Source: Sipunculus nudus (taxonomy: Eukaryota > Annelida > Sipuncula > Golfingiida > Sipunculidae). Taken from it: a stretch of DNA of 64,000 nt. A program made the position numbers and the translations under genes. Positions 11,691 to 25,169 of the stretch are shown here, piece after piece. The stretch lies in the NCBI GenBank assembly GCA_026874595.1, contig CM049306.1:1004019-1068018 (forward strand), given 5' to 3'. The notes below the pieces were generated by a model, which was not told the DNA's origin, ran no database searches, and saw nothing but the letters and a program-made list of their open reading frames with translations. Position 1 is the stretch's first letter. Each line of letters begins with the position of its first letter.

Positions 11691-12471
11691 CAGGTCAGTT
11701 GCCATGGTGATGTCTGGACCCCACCTGTTTGTACTGAGTGACCTCTTGACTTGGCTGCATGAAGTCAAATCTGTTTTCAAATACAGAAAGCCTTTTTAAA
11801 TTGGCTACAATGCTTTTTTAAAATTGTATTTACCCAATCTATTCTTATAAAACTGGCAGAACCCTACCATAGAATAATTATTGTAAAGTTTAAACCAATC
11901 AGCTGAACAGTTTCATCATAAATCAGTGTATAAGCTAGAAGAGTTTAAAATTACATTTTCGCTTGTAAAAAACACATCAATGTAGGTGGCGCCACCAATA
12001 CCTCAAAATCAGATATGACATATGTGACAAACATTGGTATAAAATTTGGTCATTATAGCTCTAGCCGTTTCTGAGATTTTAATTTTAGTGTGCTTTTTTG
12101 GACAGATGACTAAGTTCAACCTCCTGTAACTCCGCCAAAAATCTCTGAACTGGAACCATTCGAACAAACTTGAGAGAGATTGTTCCAGGGATCATTTCTG
12201 TGAAATATTGGACAATTTGGCTGGACAGTTTCAGAGAAGAAGATTTTTAAAGGTTTTAAGCTATTTCTCTATAAAATCTAAATACCCAACAATAAGCTCC
12301 AGGGCACCAAGTTTCACATGTGACAAATTCTTACATGTAATTTGGAGCTGCTAGCTCAAACAGTTTCTGACTTACAGCCAAGGACGGCGGAAAGCCAGCC
12401 CTGGACGGCGGATGGCTGACGACGGACGGACGATGCTGCGCCATCGCATAAGCTCACAGGTTCGCTAAAAA
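11691..12471 (-). mobile_element. HKD element, right part
   Basis: Opens with a K-like piece (ACTGAGTGACCTCTTGACTTGGC), then D core with GGTGGCGCCACCAATACCTC near 11987 and AACCATTCGAACAAACTTGA. The right end has an (ACGG)-like tract (12404-12432), then AAGCTCACAGGTTCGCTAAAA. The terminal arm CACAGGTTCGC is the complement of GCGAACCTGTG in the H left end. A matching left arm for a right hairpin is not evident. Confidence 0.75.
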
Positions 12472-14098
12472 ACCAATACGAAATTATTAATTTATTGTTA
12501 TTTTGTTTTTCAAAACAACTACTAGATGAGTTGGGTTGGACACCTGGATCAACTGTGGCTGGGCATTAGCAACCTGGCTGCCCCAGTGTATGCATCACTC
12601 AAGCATGCATAATCTGATGAAAGGTCAACAAGGTCAACATACAGGTGACTGAAGAGGGGCTGGATTGAGCCTGGGTCTGACATGGTCTCATAAAAACATT
12701 AATAAAAGCTACAATATTTGGCCTATTTCTTTCAGCTTTCTAAACTACAAAGATGAAATCCTTATGTGTGCATGATATAGAAATTATATCAACAGTGCTC
12801 TCAGGAAACAAATGTGCCATGATCAAAGCAGGGCAAAATTTAAGGTACTAATTTTATATTTATACTAATAACTTATAAAATTTGAAAAATTCAGAACTAA
12901 TTTTTGGTATTCAATTGAATCTTGATTAAATAATGTTACATCCCTGACAAAAATTCCTAGCTTCAGCAATCCTCTTGTTAAGGGAGTAAATATATTTCTT
13001 GATTTTTTAAAAAGTGCATTATGTTTGGGCCCATAACTTAAAACAATTACGCAATACTGACACCATTTCTAGCATGTGCATAGCGAATGTATAGATAAAT
13101 ATGTATATTATATATGATCAAAGTCAGATCAGTGGTTTTGATATTAGGCAATCTTACAGTGTAACAATGGGTTTTTAATGGAAAAATGAAGTTTTTCATT
13201 AATATTTCGATGGAATTAAGTCCTAGTTATAAAAATTCTTGGCATGGTAGGGGATTTTGGAGACATCTAACTGTATGCTAAATTTAAGGAACTTAGAGCT
13301 GAAGCTGGGGAGCTGAGCTCTAGCAAACTGCATAACACTAGCTTGATGTAAACTTGATGTGACATGGAGCTTGAAAACTTGAATAAAATCTAAAGTTTTG
13401 GATCAACTGGTTTCAAATTTTTGGTGTTTACAGACAAATTGCTAACAAAAACATGCTGTGAAAATTAAATCCACAGTACTTAAAGGAAAAAAACGTGCCA
13501 TGGTCAAACTTGGGCAAAATTTAAGGTACCATATTTATATTTTTGCCAATATTTAAAAAAATTTAACAGATTTTGATCTAATTTTTGGTATACAATTAAA
13601 TTTTGATCAATTAAAGTTGTATTACTGAAAAAAAGTCCCTACCTTTAACACTTTTGGTCTGAAGTGACCAAATATCTTTCCTGATTTTTTTACAAAGTTC
13701 ATTATGTTTTGGCCCATAACTTTTTTTAATTAAATTATACTGACTTAATTTCTGGCATGTACATAGGAACTATATAGAGGAATATTTATTGTAAATATGA
13801 AGAAGACCAGATGAGTGGTTTTGATATTAGGCAGTCCTAAAGTGTGAAAATAGATTTCTAATAAAAAATTGAGGTTTTTCTTTAATATCTCAAAGGAACG
13901 GAGTCCTATTGACCCAATTTTCGGCATGGTAGGAGATTTTGGGGACATCTAACTGTATGGCAAATTTCAGATTCGTAGGTCCAATGGTGTCGAAACGTGC
14001 CAGTCTTACGGACAGACGGACAGACGGACAGACAGACGGACAACGGACAATGGACCATGACTATAGCTCAGATGACTTATAGTCAGCTGAGCTAAAAA
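12472..14098 (-). mobile_element. E element, left part missing
   Basis: Starts within E near TTATTGTTATTTTGTTTTTC and continues through both core units. The (ACGG/ACAG)n tract is at 14002-14045 and the hairpin at 14064-14094. It directly abuts the HKD right end. Confidence 0.85.
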
Positions 14099-14198
14099 TC
14101 AATTTAACATTAAAATTATAAGATTCACCTAGTGTATTAGTCCTGTGTCTTGAAGGGTAGGGTGTGGAAGTCTCTGTGGTTACTGCTGGTTGCTGAAA
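14099..14198. repeat. N fragment
   Basis: AACATTAAAATTATAAG followed by TATTAGTCCTGTGT and a G-rich stretch matches 50447-50545. Identity unknown. It ends where an E left end begins. Confidence 0.5.
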
Positions 14199-15595
14199 AT
14201 AAGGGACCTTTGGGTAAAGGTGCACAGCTGTCATATATGATCACAAAACATGATTTGAAGAGGGGGTAGACATATACAAGTTTTGTGCGTTAATATAAGC
14301 TGTATTATGAGATGATGGTGTTTAACTTATGTTTTGTAAGATTTGGATAAAAATCCTGGGATATAAAGAAGAGGATTGATGTCATTTATATCATTTACAT
14401 TTGGAAATGGAGAGCTACTGTCACACAAGTTTTGACTTGGCCTGATGCTGCAAGTATACACACCATTTTGTCAGTTTAATCATGTACATTTTATATCATG
14501 AGTATTTATTCAGTTTCAGTTAAACACAATTGCAGAGAATCCAAGATATACAAATTTCACAAATTTAAATAAGGATCTTAAGTTACCGGTTTTATGGCTT
14601 TAATTTATATTTAAAAAATAAAACTATTATATTCACTTTTGAATACTTTTAGATGAATCTACACACCAAGCATAGCAAGAGTCTTATAACAATTATCAAT
14701 ATTATAGACATCATAATGAGATCTTGCCAAGGATCTGATATTTTTTATCACATTTGAATATTTTTTATTTTTTTTTGCAATACATGTATCAGAACAAAAA
14801 ATGAAAGGTAATCTCAGCTATTAAACTAATATATGTGTTGAAAATAACCCGATAAATTATACAAGGAGCAAACTGGAGATGGCCGTTTTTAATTTTTTTA
14901 TCTTAAATAAAGGAATCAGTAATATAAATTTTGATTATTTCCATATTCTTGTATCATAGTTTCATGTGTCTTAATGTAATTTGTCAAACATATTAACATC
15001 TTTAATGAGTACTTGTCTGAGACATATTTTAAATTTTTGACATATTTTATTTTTTTAAGGTACTGATTTTATATTTATGCTAATAATTTAAATATGGTAA
15101 AATCCCAAAATTGAATCTTGATTAAATAAAGTTATATCCCTGAAATAGAGTCACTAGCTTCAGCAATTCTCATGGTAAGTGAGTAAATATTATTCCTGAT
15201 TTTTTGACAAATTGCATTATGTTGGGGCCCATAACTTAAAACAATTACGCAATTTACATAATACTGACCTCATTTCTGGTATGTACATAGGAAATACATA
15301 GAGGAATATACATGTTAAATTTGATCAAAGTGGTTTTGATATTAGGCAGTCTTGAAGTGTAGCAATGCTCTTTTAATGGAAAAGCGAGGTTTTTCCTTAA
15401 TATCTCGAAGTGACCTAGTGACCCTATTTTTGGCATGACAGGAGATTTTTGGGACTTCTAACTTTATGCAAAATTTTGGATTTGGAGGTCCATTGATTTC
15501 AAAACATGCCCTGTTAACAAGTGGCAGGATGGACAGAAGATAGACAAAGGACCATTTCTATAGCTCAGATGACTTATAGTCAGCTGAGCTAAAAA
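14199..15595 (-). mobile_element. E element with internal deletion
   Basis: Left end ATAAGGGACCTTTGGGTAAA with a degraded arm (GCACAGCTG). The right hairpin is at 15561-15591. The middle lacks most of the first core unit found in other E copies, making it about 1.4 kb. AT-rich, no ORF of note. Confidence 0.75.
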
Positions 15596-16250
15596 TGATT
15601 ATGGGTGGCACCAGTCTTGTATACAAGATAAATCAACCAAAGATTCCTATTAACATGAAAAATTTCAGGCTAATACATTGAACCAGAGATAAATGCATGA
15701 ATTTATTCTACAAGTCATGACTGTAGGTGGTGTCATCAGTCTCATATTTGAGAAATCTACCCTTGATGGATGAACATGCAAAATTGCAGGCTGATACGCC
15801 AAACCAATCCTGATAAAAGGGCATCAATGTACTCTATGAAAATGGGACAGTAGGTGGTGCCACCTGTCTGGAAAGCTATCCAAGATGGATGGACATGCCA
15901 AATTTCAGGCTATTGCATTGAATAACTCCTGAGATATGAGTGATATGATCCAAAGCAAACACACTGATGGATGCCACACTAAAACCATTGCAGATGGCAC
16001 CACCAGTTTTGAGTACAAGATGGAGGTATCCAAGATCTATGGACATGCACTATTTCAGCGCAATATATTGAACTACTCCTGAGATATGCTATTATCAATG
16101 AAAAAAGAGGCACAGATGGACACCGTGTGAAAAGGATTGCATAATTAAGCCGGGTTTCAGACAGATTGGTTCAAGGGTCTCAAAGGAGTTTTTTGTTAAA
16201 TGCTGTGGCAGTGGAATTGGCATAAAAACATAGTATCCGCAAATCTCCAA
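15596..16250 (-). mobile_element. diverged K/B-like core with broken B right end
   Basis: Several core units with decayed palindromes (GGTGGCACCAG, GGTGGTGCCACC) alternate with AAATTTCAGGCT and TCCTGAGATATGAG. It ends AACATAGTATCCGCAAATCTCC, the left half of the B right hairpin, so the right half is gone. Confidence 0.6.
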
Positions 16251-16755
16251 TTAGCTGAATTATTAGACTAATTAGCAGTCGCCTCAACTCAACCCCCCCC
16301 CCCCCAGCTTGATTACCTGATTGACATTTAGTGCTGCCTTGCTGGTCACATAAAATTGGTCAAAATCTGGCTACACAATGCAGGCTGAATATGTATAATG
16401 AAATGTCAATATTTCTTTTGGTTTAAATAATTTTTTTATTACGTTTAAAAAATGATAAAACTAAAGGTCCTGAGTTTTCAAGAAATCAGTTTTACTTTTT
16501 AATAGGACCATTTCAATATTTTTTTTATATACCTACCTACTGTCAGATGAGCCACAGACAAGATATAACATCAACAGATTTTTAGCAATATTTGTTTTAG
16601 CAATATTATATAAGATCAGAACAAGTGATAAAAGAAATATACCAGAAGGTTTCTAGCTACATTGCAACCCAATGTTCCGGCTCCAAATAATAAACACTTG
16701 GCTTTTGCAACTCTATCTAGGTCAAGGTCAGGCATCAGTCTCCACCGCATCAACT
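16251..16755. other. no gene or known element recognised
   Basis: AT-rich stretch with a C13 run at 16293-16305. Nothing else recognised. Confidence 0.5.
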
Positions 16756-16855
16756 TTAGGTTCAAGTCTACAGCTGCTTCAGCCAATCTGTAACAAAAAA
16801 AAAACTCACAATTTACAGAGGTTCAAGTCAACAGCTACATCAGCTAATCTGTCAA
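16756..16855. repeat. two units of the 47-bp (G) repeat
   Basis: GGTTCAAGTCTACAGCTGCT and GAGGTTCAAGTCAACAGCTA match the large array at 32044-34330 but keep the longer form with a TTCAGCCAATCTGTAAC ending, as at 28740 and 34290. Confidence 0.8.
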
Positions 16856-17767
16856 ACTGGGGACCCATGGGTTTCTAAGCTCAGCTGAATTTGTCTATAA
16901 GGACATTTTATGAGCTTTTTCAAAATGTGGGTCCTGTAACCTTGACCGTTGACCTTGTGACCAAAAAATCTGAGAACTCACTATCCATGAACTTACAGCA
17001 TTTAGATCTTAATAAAAATCTTTAAAAAAAAGGTCGGTCCAGTGATCTTGACCTCTGACTAACCTCAGTATCTACAGATTTCTTCCACTTTGGGCAGGTA
17101 AGCCATATGTGAAAGATGGGAGGTTGGGATGAAAAGTTTGATTTACAATGCATCCCCAATCTTTTTAAAGATGTGGGTCCTGTGTCTTTCAACTTTGACC
17201 TTGGGACCCCAAAATCAAAATAATACTTACTTTAATGGTGGCTCATAAATAAATCAAGTTTGAAGCCAATCTATCCAAACCATAGTTATCATCCATAAAC
17301 TAATTTGTAGATGGGTCCTGTGATCTTGACCTTTCATTTTGTGGCCCCAAAATCAAAAAGAAGCTTCCCCTATTGGCAGATGAGCAATATCTGGAAGGTG
17401 GAAGGTTTGGGATGAAAAGTTTGGCTTAAAATGCATCCTCAATCTTTTTTTATAAGTGGGTCCTGTGAACTAGACCTTTGACCTGATAACCCCAAAATCA
17501 TTAGGCTTCTTGCTTTCTTGGTGGGCCATACATAAGTAAAGTTTGAAATCAATATGTTGATCCAAACTGGAGTTATCATCTGGAAACAAATTTGTGGATC
17601 GACGGACAGACAGACAGATGGCAATAGGAACAGATGGACAGACAGCGTGATTACTTAAGGGCATCCACTAATGATCAGTAAACATACCAGGTTGTAAGAC
17701 AATAGATGAAACCACAGTTGAGAAACTCACATGATTTCTGTCATTTTATAGTCTAAAGAATAGAAAA
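16856..17767 (-). mobile_element. I element, short form
   Basis: Left end ACTGGGGACCCATGGGT with CTCAGCTGAA. Units carry TGACCTTGTGACC- and GATGAAAAGTTTGGCTTAAA-like stretches and DR1-like sites less perfect than those at 10453-10883. It ends in a (GACA)n tract at 17599-17645 and TAGTCTAAAGAATAGAAAA without a hairpin. Confidence 0.7.
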
Positions 17768-19242
17768 ACAAGGGACCCATTAGTCACTGTGCTCAGCTGA
17801 AGTTGACCTTGAAGGTCAAAATCTAAAATAATATCAAATGGAGATAAAGTTTAAGAGGAAAAGCTAATGTAGGCCATGGTTGGTTGACATGATTGGTGTG
17901 TATTGATGAGTAAGAAATTGTTGCAAATAGTATTTTGTGACCAAACCATGCATTTCCTAATGTTAAAATTGAAGCATGTGAGCAGTTTGTGAACATAAGA
18001 TGTATATTATTACTATGATCATTGGTTGGCTTTTTGATAAATTGTTGACAGTTCAGCAGTTTACACATTTGTTCAAATGGATCTCTTTTTTATAATATAT
18101 ATACTATTAAATATATGTATTTTTTATTTTATGAAATGTATACAGTTGAAATATAACTAATGTCCCCAGTCCACAGGTGCAAGGATCTGGTGGGGGGGGG
18201 GGGGTTACAACATCTGTGTTTTATTGCAGTGTATACATAAGATTGTCACTTAATTCAACAATGCTCACAGGATAAAATAGTTCACTCACAATTACTTAAT
18301 ATTTAAAAGGGACAGACAGACTGGTAGACAAATAAAGCTGATAATATGAGAAGTTTCAATTATTTCTTAACTTTTTTATTATATCAAATTGTTTTTAAAT
18401 ATAACATCTGCAATATTACCCAACTGAATATATCAATTGCTTTCAAATTTTAGACTTTAATAGCTTAAATGCATACACATACAGCATATGAAAGTTATTT
18501 AAACATGGCTTATATGAAAAATTTCATAATTAATATATATTTACTGAAAACAGAGATAATGGACAGACAGAGTTGATCACTTTATGTTCCATTCTCCTGA
18601 TGCAAGATTCAATTAGATCTTAATTTTGTTCTAATCCAATTATTTTTAAATAAAAAAAAAATATTTACACATTTGCAATAAAAACTTATATCCCAGTGCA
18701 CAGGTGCAAAGGAATCAATGGCAGTGCATATACATAGAGGGCAAACAAGGCCTGATCTCCAATTCTGCTGAGGCAGGAAAATAATGAACAAATGTTTATA
18801 TTAAATCATTTTTTTATCACATCAGTTTTTTTTTATTTTAAGTTTATACTTCAATAAATTTCTATTATAAAATATATATCTGAATACAAAAGTTGATTCA
18901 TAATTCCATATTGCATCATTATAAATCTCAATCTTGTGAGATAAAACCACATCATGCATACAAATGAATTTATTCTTTTACCACAAAAAAATCTTTTAAA
19001 TTTGCAAAACAATAAATATATAAAAATAACACTTAACTCAGATTTTACAATTTTAAATTGTGCCTTCATTTTTCCATAATTTGCTTCATATTCTATAAAT
19101 TTATGCCTACTGATTGATTTAATTATATTTTCAATTTGTTAAAATCATTTAAAAGAAAATGAAAATTGATTTCTTGAAAAAAAATGCTACATTAACACAA
19201 CATGGCATCTTCTGGATTACTCCTTAAATTACTTTTTCAAGA
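17768..19242 (-). mobile_element. F element, continuous copy
   Basis: Left end ACAAGGGACCCATTAGTCAC then CTCAGCTGA. It is continuous through the site occupied by A in the 2336 copy, so it gives the empty-site reference. It has an extra ~580 bp (18160-18735) with a G-run at about 18191-18203, beginning TGTCCCCAGTCCACAGGTGC. Confidence 0.75.
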
Positions 19243-19418
19243 ACAAGGCCTACAGGCCTAATGCAAACCTGTGCATTGGGAAATACACCAGGTATAATGC
19301 TTCAATGCTGGACCATGACTTCTCATGTATATGAACAATGCAGGTACTAAACATTTTGAATAAGAAACAATTACACAAACATCACTGCTGAAATTCTGGC
19401 ATGGGTGCACACAACACA

Positions 19419-21705
19419 ACTAGGGACCCATGGGTCTCAACGCTCAGTTGAATTTGTCTAGAAGGATATTTTGAAAGAAATTTTTCAGAATGACAGTCCT
19501 GTGACCTTAACCAATGACCCTGCAACCAAAAAATCTTAGAACTTAATATCCTTGAACTTGCAGCATGGATTATTGTAACAATCTTTTAACTAGAATATCA
19601 GCAGAAGCTGACAAAAGCCCTCAGCCAAAAGAACAGTGTTTAGAGGTGGTAACAGTGACAAGTACTAAATATCTGTTCTCACATGGATGTATATCTGTAC
19701 ATGTCTCAGTTATAAATTTAAAATGGAGAGGTATGTACCATGACTAATAACAATCCATCAAATGCTTCCTGAAAATAGCTTCTAAGTTTTATTCTATTAT
19801 AAGCTCTGTGACCTTGAAAAGCAGGTCAAGGTCATCCATCTTCGAACTTGACTGAGATTTTGTTGATATGCATATTCACCAAAGAAATAAAATTCATATT
19901 GTGAATCCTTTTAGAGATATCCTGCTCACAAGGCCAAAATTGAAAAATCCAAGAAAAATTCGTTAAAAATCAGAAATTGCAGGTGGCGCCCCCAAACTTG
20001 TGCAGCAGTTACAGACCATCAGTCCCTATGATCATAGTAAGTATCGTGAAAATCCACCCAATGGTTCCTGAGAAATAAGCTTCTAAATGTTTTTTCTATA
20101 ATCAGCTCTAAAACGTAGAAAAATAGGTCAAGGTCACCGATCTTCAAATTTGACCGAGATTTTGTCAATATACATCTTCACCGTAAAAATAAAATTCCTA
20201 CGGTGAATCCTTTTAGAGATATCCCGCTCACAAGCCCAAAGTTGAAAAATCCGATAAAAATTCATTAAAAATCAGAAATTGTAGGTGGCGCCACCAAACT
20301 TGTGAAGCAGGTACAGATTATCAGTCCCAATAATCATAGTAAGTTTTGTTAAAATCCACCAAATGGTTCCTGAGTAATAAGCATCTAAGTGTTTTTCCAT
20401 AATCAGCTCTAAAATGGAGAAAAATAGGTCAAGGTCACCCATTTTCGAACTTGACCGAGATTTTGTCGATATACATCTTTACCTAGGAAATAAAATTCTG
20501 ATGGTGAATCCTTTTCAAGATATCCCGTTCACAAGGTAAAAGTTAACGGACGCCGGACGGTCGGACGGACGGACAGCTTGGGTGACGACAATAGCCCATC
20601 AGCCTAAGGGCTGAGGGCTAAAAAGTGACCTTGACCTCTGACCAGATAACCTCAAATTCTACAGGTTTCCTCACTTTGGGCAAGTAAGCCATGTGTGAAC
20701 GTTGGAAAGTTCAGGATGAAAAGTTTGATTTACAGTGCATCCACAATCTTTTTTAAGAAGTGTGGCTTCTGTGACCTTCAACTTAAATCGCTGAACCCTG
20801 AAATCAAAATGAATTTACATATGTGGTTGGTCATTATTAAATCAAGTTTGAAGCCAGTCTGTCTATCCAAAGCACAACTATCATCCATAAACTAATTTGT
20901 GAATGGATGGGCCCTGTGACCTTGACATTTTACCTATGACCCAAAAATCAAACAGAATCTTCCCCTAGTGGCAGGTTAGCAATATCTTGAAGATGGAAGG
21001 TTTGCGATGAAAAGTTTGGCTTCAAATGCATACACATTCCTTTTAAAGAAATGGATCCTGTGACCTTGACCTTTGACCGTTGGACCCCAATATCAACATG
21101 GTTCTTAATTTAGTGTTGGGTCATTTATAAGTTAAGTTTGAAACCAATATATCAAACTTAACTGGAGTTATCATCTGGAAACTAATTTGTGTGGATGGAC
21201 GAATTGACAGACAGACAGACATACTAACAGACAGACTGACAGACAGGGTGATTAGTATTGGGCATCCACTTGTGATCAATAAACACACCAGGTTTTGGGA
21301 CACCAGATGTGATGACGGCTGAGAAACTGACATGATTGTTGTCATTTTAAAGTAAATAAATAGAAAAATATTTGTTAAAATAGGAAAACCACCACGTTTC
21401 AGGAACTGACAAAACTAGTCATGGTCAATATTCAAGGCAAGATTCATGTCAAACCATGCATTAATTATCAAGATATTAGAGGTTTTGTATCAAATTTTCA
21501 ACTATTCTGGGGGGGGGGGGGGGGTTACTTTTAAGTCCCATAGCTTGAAGGAAAACAAAATTTTAATTGACCTCCCTGGATATTCACTTAGAAGTTTCTA
21601 GGACCAGCTGTTATGATTTCAGCCCTGCTAATGGACGGCTGGATGTCCAGACGGACAAAGCGCCATTCCTATAACTCAGTTGACTTACAGTCAGCTGAGC
21701 TAAAA
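19419..21705 (-). mobile_element. I element, long form, carrying a nested R element
   Basis: Left end ACTAGGGACCCATGGGTCTC. I-type units flank the R insertion. A C-like core with a G run at about 21510-21524 follows. The right hairpin is at 21671-21702 (ACTCAGTTGAC / GTCAGCTGAGCTA). It is inserted between the H and K parts of an HKD copy. Confidence 0.75.
19590..20624 (-). mobile_element. R element, complete
   Basis: Left end CTAGAATATCAGCAGAAGCT: dyad TCAGC-AGAA-GCTGA, then arm AGCCCTCAGCC. The right end has an (ACGG)n tract at about 20543-20573, then a hairpin TAGCCCATCAGCC / GGCTGAGGGCTA with one bulged A, then AAAA. About three core units are present. GGTGGCGCCACC is intact near 20285 and damaged (GGTGGCGCCCCC) near 19983. 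The flanking AATCTTTTAA and AAAAGTGA join to match the uninterrupted I copy near 17020. Confidence 0.85.
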
Positions 21706-22470
21706 ATGATTGTAGCTGGCACCAACAGTCTTGTATACAACAAAGCTATCAGAGATATATACATATGCCCAAGTTCAGACTGATATATCAAACCCCTCCT
21801 GAGAAATAAGCAGGGACACACACTGTGCAAAAAATTATTGTAGGTGGCACCACCAGTCTTGTATACAACTAGTATACGATAATTAAAATACGATAGGTAT
21901 AAATACGCCCAATGTCAGGATGATATATCAAATTCCTCTATGGAAATAAGCAGGCACAAAAGTCACACACTGTGCGAATGTCATTGTAGGTGGTGACACC
22001 TGTCTTGTGAACGAGAAAGCCATCAAAGACACATAGAAAGGTCAAAATATCAGGCCAATACATCAAACTTACCTTAAGTCTGATGTATGGGGCTGACCAC
22101 GCTTAGGTGAGAAAGGCAGTTGCCCCGAGTGAACTGTGACAAATTTGCTAGCTCAGGCTACTGCACTGAGTGAACTCATGACCTGCACCTGGCTAGACTG
22201 GGTGAACTTTTGACCTGTACCTGGCTGCACTGAGTGAACTCTTGACCTGTTGCCTAATCTGATATAGTTGGCAGTCTGCCAAAGCTATAAATAGATTGGC
22301 TCCACATGCAGCCCTGAGGGGCATGACACCCATGAGGTGATCACATGGTGCCCATGAGGTGTTCACATGTCACCCATGAGGGGATCACATGCCTTGTGCT
22401 TGGCTGCACTGACTGAACTCTTGACCTATATCTGGCTGCACTGAATTAACTCTTGATCTATTGCCAAATC

Positions 22471-22969
22471 TGAGTGTTAAGTGAGTAAATATTTTTCCTG
22501 ATTTTTTACAAATTCCATTATGTTTGGGCCCATAACTTAAAGAAATTACACTAAATAGACTAAATTTCTGGTAAGTATATAGGAAATATAAAGGAGAATA
22601 CTTCTGGTAAATATTAAAGAAACGGATAAGTGGTTTTGATATTAGGCAGTTCTGAAGTGTGATAATAGGTTTTTAATTGAAATTTGAGGTTTTCAATATC
22701 TCAAGGAACAAAGTCATATTGACCCAATATTTGGTATGGCAGGAGATTTTTGGGACTTCTAACGGTATGCCAAATTTTAGATTCCATAGGTCTAACGGTT
22801 TCAAAACGTGCCAGTCTAACGGACGGACAGACGGGCGGAGGGACGACGGACGATGGACAATGGACCACGACTATAGCTCAGATGATTTATAGTCAGCTGA
22901 GCTAAAAATGTGCCATGGCCAAAGTTGGGCAAAATTTAAGGTACTGATTTTATATTTATGCTAATAACT
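22471..22969 (-). mobile_element. two joined E fragments
   Basis: 22471-22908 is the last core unit of E with a (GACG)-like tract at 22818-22850 and hairpin at 22874-22904. 22905-22969 restarts in another E core (GTGCCATGGCCAAAGTTGGG) and is cut by the next element's left end. Confidence 0.75.
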
Positions 22970-25160
22970 TACCCATGGGTCATGACACTCAGCTGACTGG
23001 GAAGAGATTCGCAAAAGGAAATTTTATCATCTGAATGGTAGTATATACCAATTCAACTGAAGCATCAAACAGATTAACCAACAGGCCAAGATTGTGTCTG
23101 TATTTATATATCTCAAAAATCGAGAAAAAATGCGTAAACTTTAAAAAAAAAACAGGTAGTTCCATCAGTCTGCAGAAACCAATAAAAACACTTAATGGTC
23201 AATATCCATGCAAAGAATCATGGTGATCTCTGCATTAGTTGTTCAGATACTTCAGCTTTTGTATCAAATTTTCCATTATTCTCAGGGATACTTCGGAGTC
23301 CTATAGCTTGAAGGATATGGGTAACAGAGACCTAATTTCAGGTTTCCACAGACACTTTTCATGGGCCTCCTTGCATGACAAGAATGAAGATTTAAGGTCC
23401 AGTTGTTACAATTTGTGCCACGTTAACAGATGACAGCATCCTTAAAGGTCTCAAAAATAGAGAAAAAAATTTCAAAAAATTGAATAAAATATCGGTGGCA
23501 CCACCATTCTGCAGAAACTGATTAAAAACTCAAATATTAATATCCATGCAAAGAATCATGGTGATCTCTGCATTAGTTGTTCAGATACTTCAGCTTTTGT
23601 ATCAAATTGTCCATTATTCTGAGGGATACTTCCGAGTACTGTAGCTTGAAGGATATGGGAAACAGAGACCTTATTTCAGGTTTCAATGGAGACTTTTCAT
23701 GGGTCTTCCTGTGTGTCAGGAATGAAGATTCTAGGTCCAGTTGTTATGATTTGTGCCCTGTTAACAGATGTTTATATCTTTAAAGGTCTCAAAAATAGAA
23801 AAAAAATTCGTAAAAAAACCCGAACAAATACAAGTGGTGCAACCAGTCTGCAGAAACTGATGAAACACTCCATGATCAACATCAATGCAAACAATTATGG
23901 TGATCTCTGCATTAGTTGTTCAGATACTTCAGCTTTTGTATCAAATTTTTTATTATTCTTGGGGGTATTTTGGAGCCATACAGCTTAAAGGATATGGGTA
24001 ACAGAGACCTTATTTCAGGTTTCCATGGAGACTTTTCATGGGTCTTCCTGTATGTCAAGAATGAAGATTCTAGGTCCAGTTGTTATTATTTGTGCCCTGT
24101 TAACAGATGTTCATATCTTTAAAGGTCTCAAAAATAGAGAGAAAATTTTGTTAAAAAACCAGAACAAAAACAGGTGGTGCCACCAGTCTGCAGAAACTGA
24201 TGAAACACTCCATGATCAATATCCATGCAAACAATTATGGTGATCTCTGCATTAGCTGTTCAGATACTTCAGCTTTAGTATCAAATTGTTCATTATTCTC
24301 TCGGATACTTTGGAGTCCTATAGCTTGGAGGATATGGGAAACAGAGACCTAATTTCAGGTGACCACAGACACTTTTCATGGGCCTCCTTGCATGACAAGA
24401 ATGAAGATTCTAGGTCCAGTTGTTACAATTTGTACCCTGCTGACAGATAACTACATCCTTAAAGGTCTCAAAAATAGAGAAAAGAAATTCTTAAAAATTT
24501 GAAAAAAAATACAGGTGGCGCCACCAGTCTGCAGAAACTGATGAACACATCTTGATCAATATGTATGCCAAAAATCATGACCATCAGTGTTGTAGTTGTT
24601 TAGATGTTGCAGTTTTATTTTTTTTCAAAATTTCCATTATTCTGGGGGGTAATAGGGAGCCCCACAGCTCAAAGGATATGCGTAACAGAGACCTTAGTTC
24701 AGGTTTCCACGGAGACTTTTCATAGGTCTCTCACTGTGTCAAGAATGAAGATTCCAGGTCTAGCGGTTACGATTTGTGCCCTGTTAACAGATGACGGCAT
24801 CTTTTAAGGTCTCAAAATAGAGAAAAAAATCATGATGAAACACTCCATGATTAATATCCATGCAAAGAATCATGGTGATCAATGCATTAGTTGTTCAGAT
24901 ATTTGAGCTTTTGTATCAAATTTTTCATTATACTGGGGGGGGGGTACTTCGAAGCCCCATAGCTTGAAGAATATGGGTAACAGAGACCTAATTCCAGGTT
25001 TCCAAAGAGATTTTTCATGGATCTCTCTGGATGTAAAGTAAGAAGATTCCTGGTCCAGTGGTTACGATTTGTGCCTTGTTAACGGCTGGATGGCCAGACG
25101 GGCGACGAACAAAAAGTTTTCGCTATAGCTCAGATGACTTACAGTCAGCTGAGCTAAAAA
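22970..25160 (-). mobile_element. C element with ~340-bp core units
   Basis: Left end retains ACCCATGGGTCATGAC and CTCAGCTGACTGG. About six core units follow, each with CATAGCTTGAAGGATATGGG, ACAGAGACCTAATTTCAGGT, TTCTAGGTCCAGTTGTTA, a GGTGG(C/T)GCCACC palindrome and AGTCTGCAGAAACTGATGAA. Right hairpin at 25126-25156. A G-run at 24937-24944 marks the usual CTGGGGGGTAC position. Confidence 0.85.
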
Positions 25161-25169
25161 TAGAGAAAA

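Larger units (their letters stand above)
19243..22470 (-). mobile_element. HKD element (H and K parts) interrupted by an I element
   Basis: Left end ACAAGGCCTACAGGCCTA with dyad AGGCCT/AGGCCT, then TGCGAACCTGTGC. H runs to 19418 (GGTGCACACAACACA). K resumes at 21706 (TGATTGTAGCTGGCACCA). At 29067 H and K are continuous as ACACAAAAATGATTGTAG, giving the empty site. The D part and right end are missing here; an E fragment follows. Confidence 0.75.
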